Assembly: GCA_964017195.1 (NCBI GenBank)
Contig: OZ024890.1
Span: 69,679,376 to 69,743,375 of the forward strand
Source: Siderastrea radians
Taxonomy: Eukaryota; Cnidaria; Anthozoa; Scleractinia; Rhizangiidae
Direction of reading: 5' to 3'
Length of the DNA stretch: 64,000 nucleotides
The position numbers and the translations under genes were made by a program. The notes under the pieces were generated by a model. The model did not search any database, was not told the origin of the DNA, and was given only the letters and a program-made list of their open reading frames with translations. Of this stretch, positions 1-10,563 are shown piece after piece; positions within the stretch are counted from its first letter, which is position 1, and every line of letters begins with the position of its first letter.

Positions 1-2
1 TA

Positions 3-209
3 TATTTTGATGCCAATTTCTTTAACAGTATGTTACTGAAGTTGGAGCAGTTTTTCTTTAAGCATTATGCAAAATATTTAAAGAATAATCCTATCGAGCA
101 ACAAACACTAGCTGCACGAGCAGAAGCATGTCCTGTTACTTCGGCTTCTACTTCTGATACACCTATTGAAACTGTAGTAACAGTAGCAGCAATCAGCAGC
201 ACTGAGTAG
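3..209 (+). CDS. C-terminal fragment, YqaJ-like nuclease of an ISL2EU-type transposon
   Basis: An open frame enters from the window edge and stops at TAG 207-209, giving 68 residues. It starts YFDANFFNSMLLKLEQFFF and ends in a Ser/Thr/Ala-rich tail. The aromatic, leucine-rich segment 'F-x5-M-L-x-K-L-x-x-F-F' resembles the C-terminal helix of YqaJ-type exonucleases that accompany ISL2EU/IS4EU transposases. The neighbour supports this: a THAP/DDE_Tnp_4 transposase follows on the opposite strand, tail to tail, which is the known two-gene layout of these elements. The catalytic part lies outside the window, so the assignment rests on a short tail and on context. It could be an unrelated host exon. 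Confidence 0.4.
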   Translation, partial: YFDANFFNSMLLKLEQFFFKHYAKYLKNNPIEQQTLAARAEACPVTSASTSDTPIETVVTVAAISSTE

Positions 210-352
210 CATTTAAAACCAGTATACTCCAAGTAGTTATTTTCTGTATTTGTGTATTATCAGAATACATAAACAGTGTAAATATTCTTGCATTTTTTTT
301 AATGTCAATATTTTAATATTAGTTTTACAATGTCTCTGTTCTGGGCCTATCA

Positions 353-1890
353 CTAAGAAATAATTGGATTTTGAAGATTTGTAAGCATAGCACATACTGT
401 CCACATTTGATTGAGACTTCCAGCTCAGGACGGTGGAATTATTTGATTAAATATCTGGAAATTCTTGATTTTGTTTATTGCCCTTTCAACATGAATCCTC
501 TCAGAGGCAATTTCCTGTGTCGCAATAACTTCGGAAGGGTTTTGTTGACTTCTGGATCCAACAAATGGTGGAAAATTGAGCCCGACACCCATAGGCTCAA
601 GGAGATCAGTAATATTAAACCCTTTGTCAGCCATAATTACATCTCCAGCAGAAAAAGGCAGTGTTAAAAGTCCGGATCTTACTGTTTTTCCCTGTCAGAG
701 ATGCTTCCAGCAGACAATTGTGATATGAAAGTAATGTGACCACTGGGAGAAATACCAATCAGACCCTTGAAAGTGGTGTGACTCTTGTAACTGGAATGTG
801 TCTCACTGTGGAGAACCAACGAGGACGGAGTTTGACACTTTATTTCTGTGCTATCAATGATGACTCTTGTGGAGGGATATTTCTCTTTGAAGGATTGAGG
901 CATGACCTTGTCAATTGCAGATCGACTTGGCCAAATGATAAGGTGGCCAAATTTAGGGTACATAAAATTGATCCAGGAAATACAAATTCTGTTCACAGTT
1001 GACACATGAACCTTAAACCTGTGAGAGAGGTCAAACTCAAACAAGCCAAGCCTCAATCTTATGAAAACCATGAAAAATTCATCTAGAGTACTCAGCTTAC
1101 GCCGTCTACCAGGTTTATTCCCCGGAATCTCCTCGCTGTTTGTAGGAGTGAAACTGCCATCAGTGCTGCTGGTAACATGAACAATGTTCTCACCATTTTC
1201 CCCTGGACTCAAAAAATTATAGCAGGCCACTAAAGTTTGATAATTGGGAAAGCCTGTGTAAAAGTTTATGTCTGAGTCTGAGTCTTTAAATTGTGCTATT
1301 CCGAAACCGTTTCTAGCAAGATCATCCACCTTCTTTGAAAGCTCTTTGTTTTCAAGTCTAAGAGCCTTAACTTTCTCTTCAAGCCCAGCAATCTCGTCTT
1401 GTATTGGCGACTCTCCCAGCTCATTAGCCATTCCCACCTCCATAGTTTCACTGACAGGAGAATTTTGTTTTTTTGCGGGAGAAGGCCATAGTCTCTTGCG
1501 AGCTGATTTTCGCTTGGGAGATGCGGGAGACCACGCAAACTTCGACGGAATGGCTTCATTCTTAACATTTCGACGACCAGTTATAGTGGTAGTAAAATCT
1601 GATGGCTTAAAGTGTAATGAACAAATTCTGGTCTGCTTATTGATTTGGAAGTCAGGCGACACAGCCCTTTTAATTTTGGTAATCCACGCCTGAAAAGCGG
1701 TCGAAAATAATAATTTATACTTGAAACAACATTTGAAGTAAGAAATAAATCACGAATGTCCAAAATAGCAACACACACCTTTTAGAACTGACTGATCTTT
1801 TGGAAGTGTATGGAAGGTGACCTTTCTCCCATCCGAATGTATACGATAACCTGTTTTGTTGCACAACGGTACACAGCACTTTTCTGGCAT
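353..1890 (-). pseudogene. THAP-domain DDE_Tnp_4 transposase (ISL2EU/Harbinger-related), broken
   Basis: Cut-and-paste transposase. Exon 1 starts at ATG 1890 (MPEKCCVPLCNKTGY, first half of a THAP zinc finger). An intron of about 88 bp follows, with acceptor CAG at 1690-1692. Exon 2 supplies the second zinc half (CSLHF), a coiled coil (LEEKVKALRLENKELSKKVDDL), an HTH_Tnp_4-like segment and the DDE domain: D in VIIDSTEI, D in IMADKGF, E in HVERAINKIKNF. The main frame (679-1662) breaks at an A/T run near 688-692, where one base is missing. The continuation lies at 425-670, and a TGA interrupts the last 22 codons before the normal end near 353. It is therefore dead or mis-sequenced. No TIRs were found. 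Confidence 0.8.
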
Positions 1891-2519
1891 ATTGAAATTA
1901 CACACTTCACTGGACTTCAGCCACAAAATGGGCAGATCAAGAGTTGTATGTTCGATGAAGGCGGATTCGTGTGACGCACACAAGTTTCTTACGATGACAT
2001 TGCGAGGGAGGAAAACATAGCTAGGCCTTGAATCATTGATGAAGCATCGGCAAAAATGTCTATTATATCGTTCGCTAAGGGCTTCCTACGTGCACAGTAA
2101 ATTTAGCGATTGCAAGCGATTGCAAGCGATTGTACGTAGTTGCGGAACTTAAAATAGCGACCGAGCGGCCGCAATAGCATTCCTGAACGACACATTTGAA
2201 TAACAATACGGGCTTAAACAAAACTGTTTTTGATTGAGTGACCTTAAATTCGCCTCAGAAGTATTGAAAATATGATTGATAAATCATATCTTCTCATAAA
2301 CAGGACTTTTCTTGAGATATCTTCGAAGAAATAACTTGAAAAAAAGTGTAGACAGCTTGCGCTCGCATAAGAGAACGAGTAACTGAATCGGCCCTTAGCA
2401 ACGGTTGTCACCGAAAAGCCTCGCTTTCGTGCATACGCCGCCATATTTGCAATCGGTGTAAAGCGAAAAGCGTGATTTACAGAAGTGTTAACCACAGAAG
2501 TATGTACATTCGATAGAAG
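1891..2519. other. No recognisable gene
   Basis: Between the transposase start and the next open frame I see only short AT-rich sequence. A short tandem run of GCGATTGCAA lies near 2105-2133. No coding or RNA signal can be supported. Confidence 0.5.
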
Positions 2520-2537
2520 TTATATAATGATATAGAA

Positions 2538-3040
2538 ATGAATCCAGGACCAAATATTGTGGATTCATCGAAAACAATTTGTGCGCCATATAGTCAAGGA
2601 GATTCTTCAGTGTTTGGTGGTAACGCTGGAACACAATGCGTTGCAATGAGTTTGTCAGCTATTCTGCACAATTTTGATCATATAATAAAATCATCGTGTG
2701 ATCTCGTTGAGATAATGAATATTGGTAATGATATGTACACAGTTCTTTCCCGCGCTGCACAGCAAGAATATTTGCTATTGAGTGAAATACCTGCAGCAGT
2801 TTGCATACGAGAAGAAATGTATAATTTGCAGTATAGTGAGAGTTTCTACGGGATCATATTTCAGAATAATATAATGGAAGAAAATAACTGTGTACCCTTA
2901 CAACTTGCATTTGAATCTTTGTTGATAAAAGGGTATCAATCATTTCTTCTTACAATTACTATTTTGACGGTAGCCATATTTGAGACAAACAATGGTTGTT
3001 TTAAAGTGTTCGATTCACATTCCCGGACTGCAATGGGTAT
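2538..3040 (+). pseudogene. N-terminal part of a transposon-type cysteine-protease-like protein, split by an insertion
   Basis: The frame starts MNPGPNIVDSS and carries QGDSSVFGGNAGTQCVAMSLSAI, then IPAAVCIREE and TVAIFETNNGCFKVFDSHSRTAMG. The pattern of a glycine-rich segment before a QCVAMSL cysteine and a later 'VFDSHSR' block is that of OTU/C76-like cysteine-protease modules in large invertebrate transposon proteins with helicase domains (family knowledge; helicase part not present here). The reading frame breaks at 3040, where a TIR element begins. The lost continuation resumes after the element at 6385. The codons just before the ATG read DIE in frame, so the start overlaps a 2A-like DIEMNPGP motif. 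Residues of this frame beyond 3040 are transposon sequence, not gene. Confidence 0.65.
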
Positions 3041-4289
3041 CAGTTCGGGAGGATACCAGTTCTGGAAGAAACGAAAACAATTGTTCTACGTCACGAAACG
3101 TCATCGATCAAAACATTGGATCGCATTTCATAACAATATTCTCTGCAGCCAAATTCAAGATGGCGGACAAGCGCGAGGAAAGTACATACGATTTTTATTT
3201 AATTTCGTGCCGTAATCTTTTTTCTTTGTCGTGTTTGCAGCTCTGAAGTTGTAAACGAGCTTATTGCCAACATAAAAATGGTCGGAGTTCGCTTTCTCTT
3301 CTCGTAAGTCTACACTTTTTAGTTTTATTTAGTTTAAGCACTGGTCAATCGAAGAGAGTTTACGGAGTTTAAGAGAGGTCAAACTCTTGCTCTCGTTTGG
3401 GCGGTTTGGCCTGAACTCTTGTGCTCTCCTCGACTTTGAACATGCTTAAATTTGTCATGAGAGTCGTCGAGAGCTTTCTCTAAAGCATAACGAAATGAAC
3501 GCGTCACTCGTGACGGATTTTTGATAACTCTCGTTCTGGTTTGGCCCGAGTTGATGATAGTCGATGGGAGTCGACGAAAACTCTCAATTCTTATCAACTC
3601 TTACTCGTTTGGCCCGGGCTTAAGTTGTGTGTTTTCTTTCTTTTATCGAATGTGCCCACATATCATTGTATTTTAAGTTAAGGGCTAGTGGTTAAGTCGA
3701 GCCTGTAATGCGAGGTATCATTGAAAGCGCTCCTTCATCTAAAACTGAAAAAATATGGAGTGAGCTTATCATATTATCGCATTTCGTTCAGACTTTTTAT
3801 TTTTTAATTTTTTGTAAAACATAAAGCATGGCTAGAAAAGGTGCCATAGAGCTTGATATAATACTGCAGTTTGCATTTCAGTATAGTGATTGGTAAATGC
3901 CTGTACCAAGAAAGGTGAAATGGAACAATAAATGTTGGTCTTTGAAATTGTTTTGAAGTCACACGTAATTGCCCTTGCAGGATTTACCTGAAATTTGATT
4001 CTGTGGTGATATAAATCCTGTGATTGCCAAAGTGTAAAAATACATAGAAAAGTACATTTATGTTCATGTATTGCCAGCAGAACATTTTCATATAATTTTA
4101 AAAGTCTATCTCAGATCCTGAAGGGTGTCAGCGGGTTTATTGTGAGTGTAAATTGAAAAATCCTTGGTTGCAATATATTTCATCTAAGCCTGGGAACGTT
4201 TACTTTGTTCTTGTTATCGAGACAAAAATGCAAATGTGAAAGAAGAAATAAGCAGTCAAAATGTTTCAGGTTAATACTATTTTATTTCA

Positions 4290-6225
4290 TGTCAACACTC
4301 TACATCTTATTCTTCTTTGTTCCTCCATCCACCTAGAAACAAATCACAAAAACAATTTTTAATTTGTTGATTTAATTTGCATCCATAACTGAGCAAATCA
4401 TGGGGAGGATTCACAAAGCCCTTCTCATCTATGATGTACCCTAAGTATTGGTTCTTAATAAAAGCCTATTGTTATGAAACAATACACTGAGGATTATATC
4501 TTAGTTAGAAGAGCTTTGTGAAAATACCCAAGCAGGGCCGTAGCTGCTTTGAGGCAAACCGAGGCACTTGCCCAAATCTCTTTTTATGTTGTTTTTATAT
4601 TTTTTGAAGGGGAAAGTAAATACCAAGGAAAAGAATTTAACCATGGACATTGCCACAGTTATACTGGCTACGGCCCTGCCAGGTCATATCTGGCACAATT
4701 CAGAGATTCTTTTGATTCTCTAATAACAAGAACTATATCATTATAAATGTTCCTGACAGGTACTGTAATCTTACTGCCTTGTCCCCAGCATGCACATAAT
4801 GGCCCAAGATAATTTAGCAGAGGGCACTGGGAAAGATGGAATGGAGGAGACTAGTTTCCCCCCTTGCACATACGAGTGCACTTTAACTAATATTTTCCAA
4901 CAAACCTGTACTTCTGTCTCCCCTCCTTCTTCAACATTTGTCAGGCCTGTTGTTATTGCTGCCACAGCCTCATCCATAAAATTATGCTTAATGAGGAGAA
5001 CCCATTCACAGGGATGTACCCCCCCCCCTCCTGCCTGCTTGTTTGGACCCACTATCTGGTTATAATTTATATAAAAATGCTTATCTCCTACTCAGGGAAA
5101 TTTTTAATATATTATGTTTTGGAACAACTTTTAAAATTATAATTACTGGTAATTTGTTACGGAGATAATCAGAATCTTTGCATTGCAAATTGAACAAGCA
5201 GTGATAAAAAAAAAACCTTGGTGCACAGAGATCTACATGGACATTTATTGTGCCACACATGCAAAGGGAATCTGGGGAATCCAAAGCCACATTTTGTTGC
5301 CACAATTGAGAGATTTGCTGCCAGAAGAGATCACACTTTGTCTTTCGTTTTCCTTTAACTTGAAGGTTAGCTCCACAAATGCAGCGAGCGTTCTCTATAA
5401 TTTGATGATGAACCTCCATTTCTTACAATTTCTGTAGGCAGTCAAGACACATGAAACTAAATTTAGCAAGGAATTAAAACTGTAACAGTAGGAGCATGAA
5501 AGATAAGTCATCAGCAAACTTTAAAACAGCGATTGGCAAACGCTATCAAATTTATTCGAAGTGGTAAAAATATAAATAAAGTTCCTATACTCTCACTGAT
5601 TTATCACACCGTCAATTTCTGTAGGCAGTCAAGACACATGAAACTAAATTTAGCAAGGAATTAAAACTGTAACATGTACAGTAGGAGCATGAAAGATAAA
5701 TCATCAGCAAACTTTAAAACAGCGATTGGCAAACACTCTCAAATTTATTTCGAAGTAGTAAAAATGTAAATTAAGTTCCCCTATATCACTGATTTATCAC
5801 ACCTTCAAATGATGCCGAAATTATGCCTCAAAACGCTAATGACTGAGCGAACATAAGCGCTCTTGTCCAGATCGAAGCGATGTATCAAGGAATGCATACA
5901 GTGTATGAGCAAAGCATCCAAGTAGTCAACTTTAAAATGGATTACCATTTTTCCTAGGTGGTTACCAGTGACGAAACTTTCAAAAAACAACATTTATTAA
6001 CGGCACAATGGAGGAAAATTGTTCTCTTGGACTAGAAAATTCTCCATGACAGAGAAAACAAAACAAAAAAAACGTATACTTACATTTCATGTCCGCCAAC
6101 ATGGCGGCATTGTCCACGATCCACAAACTTTCGTTGCTGAAATATCCGTTGTTAACTCTACTTTCGTCGCCAAAATGCAACCGTGCTAGCCAGCCATCTT
6201 GTTTTCTACCAGATTTGCTACTCAA
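4290..6225 (-). other. Possible spliced gene carried inside the 3.3 kb transposon
   Basis: Minus-strand pieces look exonic. A first exon starts at 6225 (MSSKSGRKQDGWLARLHFG...) and ends near a GTAAGT donor at about 6085. A second piece follows an acceptor CTACAG near 5430 and has a CICG...CMCG cysteine pair. A third follows AACCAG near 5060. A last short exon (VDGGTKKNKM, stop) follows TTTCTAG near 4335 and precedes an AATAAA near 4280. Splice phases do not all join cleanly and I recognise no domain. It could be captured host sequence or chance. Confidence 0.2.
5428..5805. repeat. Tandem duplication, two units of about 185 bp
   Basis: Unit 1 (5428-5613) and unit 2 (5614-5805) both start at ATTTCTGTAGGCAGTCAAGA and run to TTTATCACACC, with small indels between them. 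The duplication lies inside the 3.3 kb transposon and is non-coding. Confidence 0.85.
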
Positions 6226-6384
6226 AGTTCCCGGATATTGCGTGTAGAGACTGGTAAGGAGCTTTTAGCATCAGGCACCAATTTCTCTCTATTATTTTTA
6301 CCGATTTTTGCGTATTTTCGCAAGAACAAAAGGAATGTGACGTCACACTTTCTTCCAGAACTGGTATCCTCCCGAACTGGGTAT

Positions 6385-6510
6385 GAGTGATACTTTTGGA
6401 ACATGTGTACTGTTAGAGATATCCTCTGTTGGTGAGCTTGTGGAGTAATTTTAGGAATCTGTATTTTGGGAGGGCTCTGCGCCGCCTGTAAATTCCCTAG
6501 CATTTCTTGT
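6385..6510 (+). pseudogene. Continuation of the split cysteine-protease-like gene
   Basis: Directly after the right GGTAT copy the frame of the gene at 2538-3040 continues with a conserved-looking segment (SDTFGTCVLLEISSVGELVE), then meets TAA and TAG stops before a further ESVFWEG-like stretch. The gene was therefore already decaying or has decayed since the insertion. Confidence 0.6.
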
Positions 6511-6783
6511 TTTAAACAGGAAAAAAGGGTCGGTAGGTAGAAGTTGAGAAATCGCAAATCCTTATCTGCTGGGATTGTATTCTCACCACTCAAGACAAGG
6601 CTTTATTAAGGAATCGGCTGTTGTTGGCACGCTCGTTTGAGCTTCGGGTACTTCGTGTGTGCCCACTGTTAAGTGTTCGGCAGACCACTTGAGGTAATAT
6701 ATGTAAAGGCCAAAATCATACTGTTTTAGAAATGACAAGGGCTGTTCTGAATATTACTCTTTAAATTCGCTGGAGACGTTTTC

Positions 6784-6835
6784 ATGATGGAGAGCTACTT
6801 TCTTTACATTTTCGCATTGGTTTCTTTGCCAAGCG
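6784..6835 (+). CDS. Ly6-type gene, first coding exon (signal peptide), orphan
   Basis: The exon encodes MMESYFLYIFALVSLPSG, a secretory signal peptide, and ends AAGCG|GTGAGT in phase 1. It matches the first exons at 52349 and 57355 in length, phase and sequence, and about 270 bp of upstream sequence (from 6515) is homologous to that at 57050-57354. No matching exon 2 (CY[ND]C) or exon 3 (CCSEDKCN) is visible in the next 45 kb, which are mostly mobile elements. It is either the first exon of a gene destroyed by insertions or an alternative first exon for the gene at 52349-56307. Confidence 0.65.
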
Positions 6836-7037
6836 GTGAGTGCATTATCGTCCATTTTGTATCATTGATGTTTACTCCATAAGCCGTGGTCTCTCGTTCT
6901 GATACCGCGAAGTACTTTTGATGCAGAGAACAAAACAACAAAATATCGCAAGGGTAATAGGTCCATGATAACCGTCACGAACATAGCCACTCTATATCTA
7001 ATATATGATAGCAGCTTTGTGGAATGTAAGTACGTTT

Positions 7038-7788
7038 CTAGTACTTATAGTAGCTGCAGTACAAAAAGTACCTGTAGTAGCAGTAGTACCGGTAGTACCC
7101 GTAGTACCTGTAGTACCTGTAGTACCCATAGTACCTGGAGCGCCTGTAGTACTAGTAGTACCTGTAGTACCTGTAGTACCTGTAGTACCTGTAGTACCTG
7201 TAGTACCTGTAGTACCTGTAGTACTTGTAGTACCTGTAGTACCTGCAGTATTTGTAGTACCTGTAGTACTGATAGTACCTGTAGTACTTGTATTGTAGTA
7301 CTAGTAGTACCTGTAGTACCTGTAGTACCTGTAGTACCTGTAGTACTTGTTTTACCTGCAGTACTTGAAGTACCAGTAGTTCTTGTAGTACTTGTAGTAC
7401 CTGTAGTACCTGTAGTACCTGCAGTACTTGAAGTACCAGTGTACCTGTATTACCTGTGGTACTTGTAATACCTGTAGTACCTGGAGTACCTGGAGTATTT
7501 GTAGTACCAGTAGTACTCGTAGCAGTAGAAGTACCTGTAGTACTAGTAGTACCTGTAGTACCAGTAGTGTTTGTAGTACCTGTAGTACCTGCCGTACTTG
7601 TAGTACTGGTAGTACCTGTAGTACCTGTAGTACCTGTAGTACTAGTAGTATTTGTAGTACCCGTAGTACCTGCAGTACTTGTAGTACTGGTAGTACCTGT
7701 AGTACCTGTAGTACCTGTAGTACCTGCAGTACTTGTAGTACTGGTAGTACCTGTAGTGCTAGTAGTACCTGTAGTACTTGTAGAGGGT
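7038..7788. repeat. Minisatellite, 9-bp unit GTAGTACCT
   Basis: About 80 variants of GTAGTACCT in tandem, with scattered CTAGTAGTA and TTGTAGTAC changes. The nine-base period gives long open frames in every phase (Cys-Ser-Thr or Val-Val-Pro repeats), which are artefacts. Shorter blocks of the same unit occur at 14362, 31692 and 35355. Confidence 0.95.
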
Positions 7789-7790
7789 GG

Positions 7791-7971
7791 TAAAGGGGGT
7801 ATAGATCACGTTTCACGAAAAATAAATCGGCCCTTTCACAATTCACGAAAAATAATAATGGAATTTCACGCTTCACGAAAAAAAAGTTTTTTCTGACATA
7901 ACATACCGTTACATTTTGAAAAGTTACATCCAAAGCAAAGCCTTGTTTGAGGTTTTCACTACCACTAGTAA
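7791..7971. other. Unclassified spacer with TTTCACGAAAAA repeats
   Basis: Four imperfect TTCACGAAAAA-type blocks lie between the minisatellite and the long inverted repeat. No gene is seen. Confidence 0.4.
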
Positions 7972-9184
7972 TGTGGGCCCATATGGCCAAATAGCTGGCT
8001 TCTGATTGGTCGAGTGACGTCATCACCGGAAGTGGGATGGGAAACCACTGACCAGTGGGAAAAAGGGATCGTGGGCTCAGGGAACCGGAAGTCACGTGAT
8101 TTGGGATGGGAAACCGCTGACCAGTGGGAAAAAGGGATCGTGGGCTCAGGGAACTGGAAGTCACGTGATTTGGGATGGAAAACCGCTGACCAGTTGGAAA
8201 AAGGGATGGCGGGCTCAGATGAAGAAAAGAGAGGACATTTCATGACGCTGACATGACGTGCCCTCTGGCTAGGGTGGGGAACCACTGACTAGTAGGAAAA
8301 AAGGGATGGCGGGCTCAGGACCGCTGAGGAACGCAGGCTCAAAGTCCAAAGTCCAATTTGGGCATCGGGGGCAGGTCCATTGACTGAAAAAAAAAGACGC
8401 CATGTTGGAAAACAAAAAATAATTTATTTCATGTTACAGGCGACCGCGTGGGGGCATGGATCCAAGGTCCTTCAACAGAGTGACAAGCCATTTAATGAGT
8501 GTTCCATTTTGATGAATTCCTTTTAATGAGTGTTCCTTCAACAGCCCGATAAGTCATTTAATGAGTGTTCCTTTTAATGAATTCCTTTTGATGAGTGTTC
8601 CTTTTTTAATATGAGAGTTCCTTTGAATGACTTGCATTTCCTTTTTTTTTTAATATCAGGGTTCCTTTACAATCCTTTTAATATGAGTTGTCCTATTCCA
8701 TGATGAGTATTCCTATTAGTTCCTTTTTGATATGAGTGTTCCAATTCCATGATGAGTTCCTTTTTGATATGAGGGTTCCTATTCCATGATGAGTGTTCCA
8801 TGTCCTAATTCAATGATGAAGAGAAGGATGAAATCTAAAGCCTGATGAGTGTTCCTTCAACAGTCCGATAATCCATTTAATGAGGCGACCGCGTTGGGTG
8901 GGCCTGGATCCAAGGTCTATGTTATGTGGATGATGAGAGTTCCATTTCCAACCATTCAATGGACCACCTGTGTCAAACAGGAAATGCCAAAACGTCCATG
9001 GCAAAGATCGCCGGAAAGCAAGCACTGGAGAAATTTCAGACTCTTTTAAAAGATTATCGATGGTGGGTTTCTGAGTTCCATTTCTTCTTTGTGGTGAGTG
9101 TTGCTTTTGATGAGTTCCTTTTTAATATGAATGTTCCTATTCCATGATGAGTGTTGTTATGAATTGCTTTTAATATGAGTTGTC

Positions 9185-9499
9185 CTATTCGATGATCAGT
9201 GTTCCTTTTGATGAGTTCTTTTTTGTAGTTGTCCTATTCCATTTTGATGATGAGTGTTCTTTTAATAAGTGTTCCTTTTTGATGAGTTCCATTTGATGAG
9301 TTCCATTTCCTTTTGATGAGTGTTCCATGTCCTCTTTGACACATGCTCTATGAAGCGTTAGAGTTAATGGGGGAACGTGTAACAATGAACGAAAAATGTG
9401 AAGAAACCATGTGCACTCAAGGAAGGCGTGTGAAGACGTCTTGGCAAGAGGAGGTTGGGCTTCTGGACTGATGACTGGATCATCCAGGGATTGAAACAT
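9185..9499 (-). CDS. Small unknown frame, left-arm copy
   Basis: Same frame as 12926-13240 in the other arm. It starts MFQSLDDPVISPEAQPPL after a TATAAAA box and its C-terminus is made of translated tandem repeats (HSSKGNGTHQMELIKKEH). No family recognised. The tail composition argues that only the first 70 residues, if any, are meaningful. Confidence 0.25.
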   Translation of the reverse strand: MFQSLDDPVISPEAQPPLAKTSSHAFLECTWFLHIFRSLLHVPPLTLTLHRACVKEDMEHSSKGNGTHQMELIKKEHLLKEHSSSKWNRTTTKKNSSKGTLIIE

Positions 9500-9656
9500 G
9501 AAATGGGACGGTGCTTTTTTATAGAGAAACAAAGGGTCACGTGAGAGGGTGATGAACCAATGAGAGGGAGTCATCCTATGGTCCTCAGGAGGGGGTGGGG
9601 GGGGGACTCCCCTCCCCCCTCCTTAGATGGACCATGATGCATTGCGCGGATCGGGG

Positions 9657-9663
9657 TATATAG
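9657..9663 (+). promoter_or_regulatory. TATA box for the 182 aa gene, left arm
   Basis: TATATAG 40 bases before ATG 9697, followed by a TGACGT-type site and a GC-rich block. The same arrangement is mirrored at 12762-12768. Confidence 0.5.
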
Positions 9664-9696
9664 GTCAAGTGAGGCCCCGGGACGTCACTCCTAGCT

Positions 9697-10245
9697 TTGA
9701 GTTTGTGCTTGGCTGACTTTTGTCAGTTGAGGAAAAGAAAAATGTCCCAAACGAGAAGGCTCTTGGGTTCCCTGCGGAGTTACGAGAATGTTCATGGAAA
9801 AGAGAGTTTACGGAGGAGAGTGATCAAGAGAACGCCTGTGGAAAGGCACACCATGACGATGTACGCAAGACGAGAAGAGGCATGGCGTCCCCTCACCAGG
9901 CAGAGTGTGGCCTCTCTTATCAAATTGTTCATCCTGTGTTTTGTTGAACTTGAAAATGGGAGCCCTCTGCACTCACTCACTTACAGGATGATGAAGAAGT
10001 GCCTAGTGAAAAGAATCATCCCGTGGATGCATAACCGTTTGGTGTGGACCACAAACGAGAGGTATTGGCCCATGACATTGCAGCAATTCAGGGAACTGGA
10101 CCAGTACTTGGCTGACCACATGCCCCGAGTCCACAAAGATGACGATTGGGGGGCCCTCAGTTATTTTTTAAAGTTGTCGTGCAGGAACGGAGGGACGAAT
10201 ACATGCGGTTGGAAGAGATGGAGAGGGAAGCCATGTAGGCCGTAA
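9697..10245 (+). CDS. Unknown basic protein of the long-IR element, left copy
   Basis: 182 residues, Arg/Lys-rich start (MSLCLADFCQLRKRKMSQTRR), then a mixed helical region with WRPLTRQSVASLIKLFIL and YWPMTLQQFRELDQYLADHMP. No family recognised. The last 25 residues look out of frame: another frame after the GGGGGG run near 10147 reads VVVQERRDEYMRLEEMEREAM and then stops, which is a more protein-like ending. The same state in both arms suggests the shift predates or was copied with the inversion. A TATA box lies 40 bases upstream, and the gene converges on the SLOG-like frame with poly(A)-type signals between them. Confidence 0.45.
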   Translation: MSLCLADFCQLRKRKMSQTRRLLGSLRSYENVHGKESLRRRVIKRTPVERHTMTMYARREEAWRPLTRQSVASLIKLFILCFVELENGSPLHSLTYRMMKKCLVKRIIPWMHNRLVWTTNERYWPMTLQQFRELDQYLADHMPRVHKDDDWGALSYFLKLSCRNGGTNTCGWKRWRGKPCRP

Positions 10246-10409
10246 GGCGTTGTTTAGGACAATGAACATTTTTATTTCTGTGGACATTTGTTTTTATTGT
10301 GAGTCAAGAAACATAACATTTTGTAGGTGAAGTTTTTTATTGTAATTAAAAGAGTTTTATTTTACAAGGAAGTGGTTGTCCGTGTCCATCTCTTGCCACG
10401 CAGGTGGGG

Positions 10410-10560
10410 CGCTCCTATTTACAATTGAAAAAAAACTAAATAATTGGAAAAATAAAAACTAAAAAATTGAAAAGCTATGTACAGATTGAAAAATAAAAAC
10501 TAAAAAAGAAAGCTATGTACAGATTGAAAAATAAGAACTAAAAGATTGAAAAGCTATGCA
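10410..10560. repeat. Tandem repeat, about 34-bp unit, in the convergent 3' region
   Basis: Three to four imperfect units of AGCTATGTACAGATTGAAAA plus AATAAAAACTAAAA between the stops of the two convergent genes; mirrored at 11865-12005. It may hold the poly(A) sites. Confidence 0.7.
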
Positions 10561-10563
10561 CAA

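Larger units (their letters stand above)
3041..6379. mobile_element. 3.3 kb TIR DNA transposon with 5-bp target duplication
   Basis: The left end 3041-3071 (CAGTTCGGGAGGATACCAG...) and the right end 6349-6379 are perfect 31 bp inverted copies. Both are flanked by GGTAT (3036-3040 and 6380-6384), and removing the element restores the reading frame of the interrupted gene. Ends in CAG...CTG with a 5-bp duplication fit an hAT-like group, but no transposase is visible, so it is probably non-autonomous. Inside are a 180 bp tandem duplication and traces of a spliced gene on the minus strand. TGACGTCA-like sites sit just inside the right TIR. Confidence 0.85.

Noticed and set aside
736..1693. Plus-strand frames over the THAP transposase
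   Set aside because: They are shadows; the minus strand carries the conserved zinc and DDE residues.
6965..7896. Long Cys-Ser-Thr, Val-Val-Pro and Leu-Gln-Val frames across the minisatellite
   Set aside because: A nine-base repeat keeps all frames open by arithmetic; composition is pure repeat in every frame.
8810..8840. CTGATGAG in the inverted-repeat arms as a hammerhead core
   Set aside because: There is no following GAAA with a pairing stem II; it is part of the TGATGAGTGTTCC tandem repeat.
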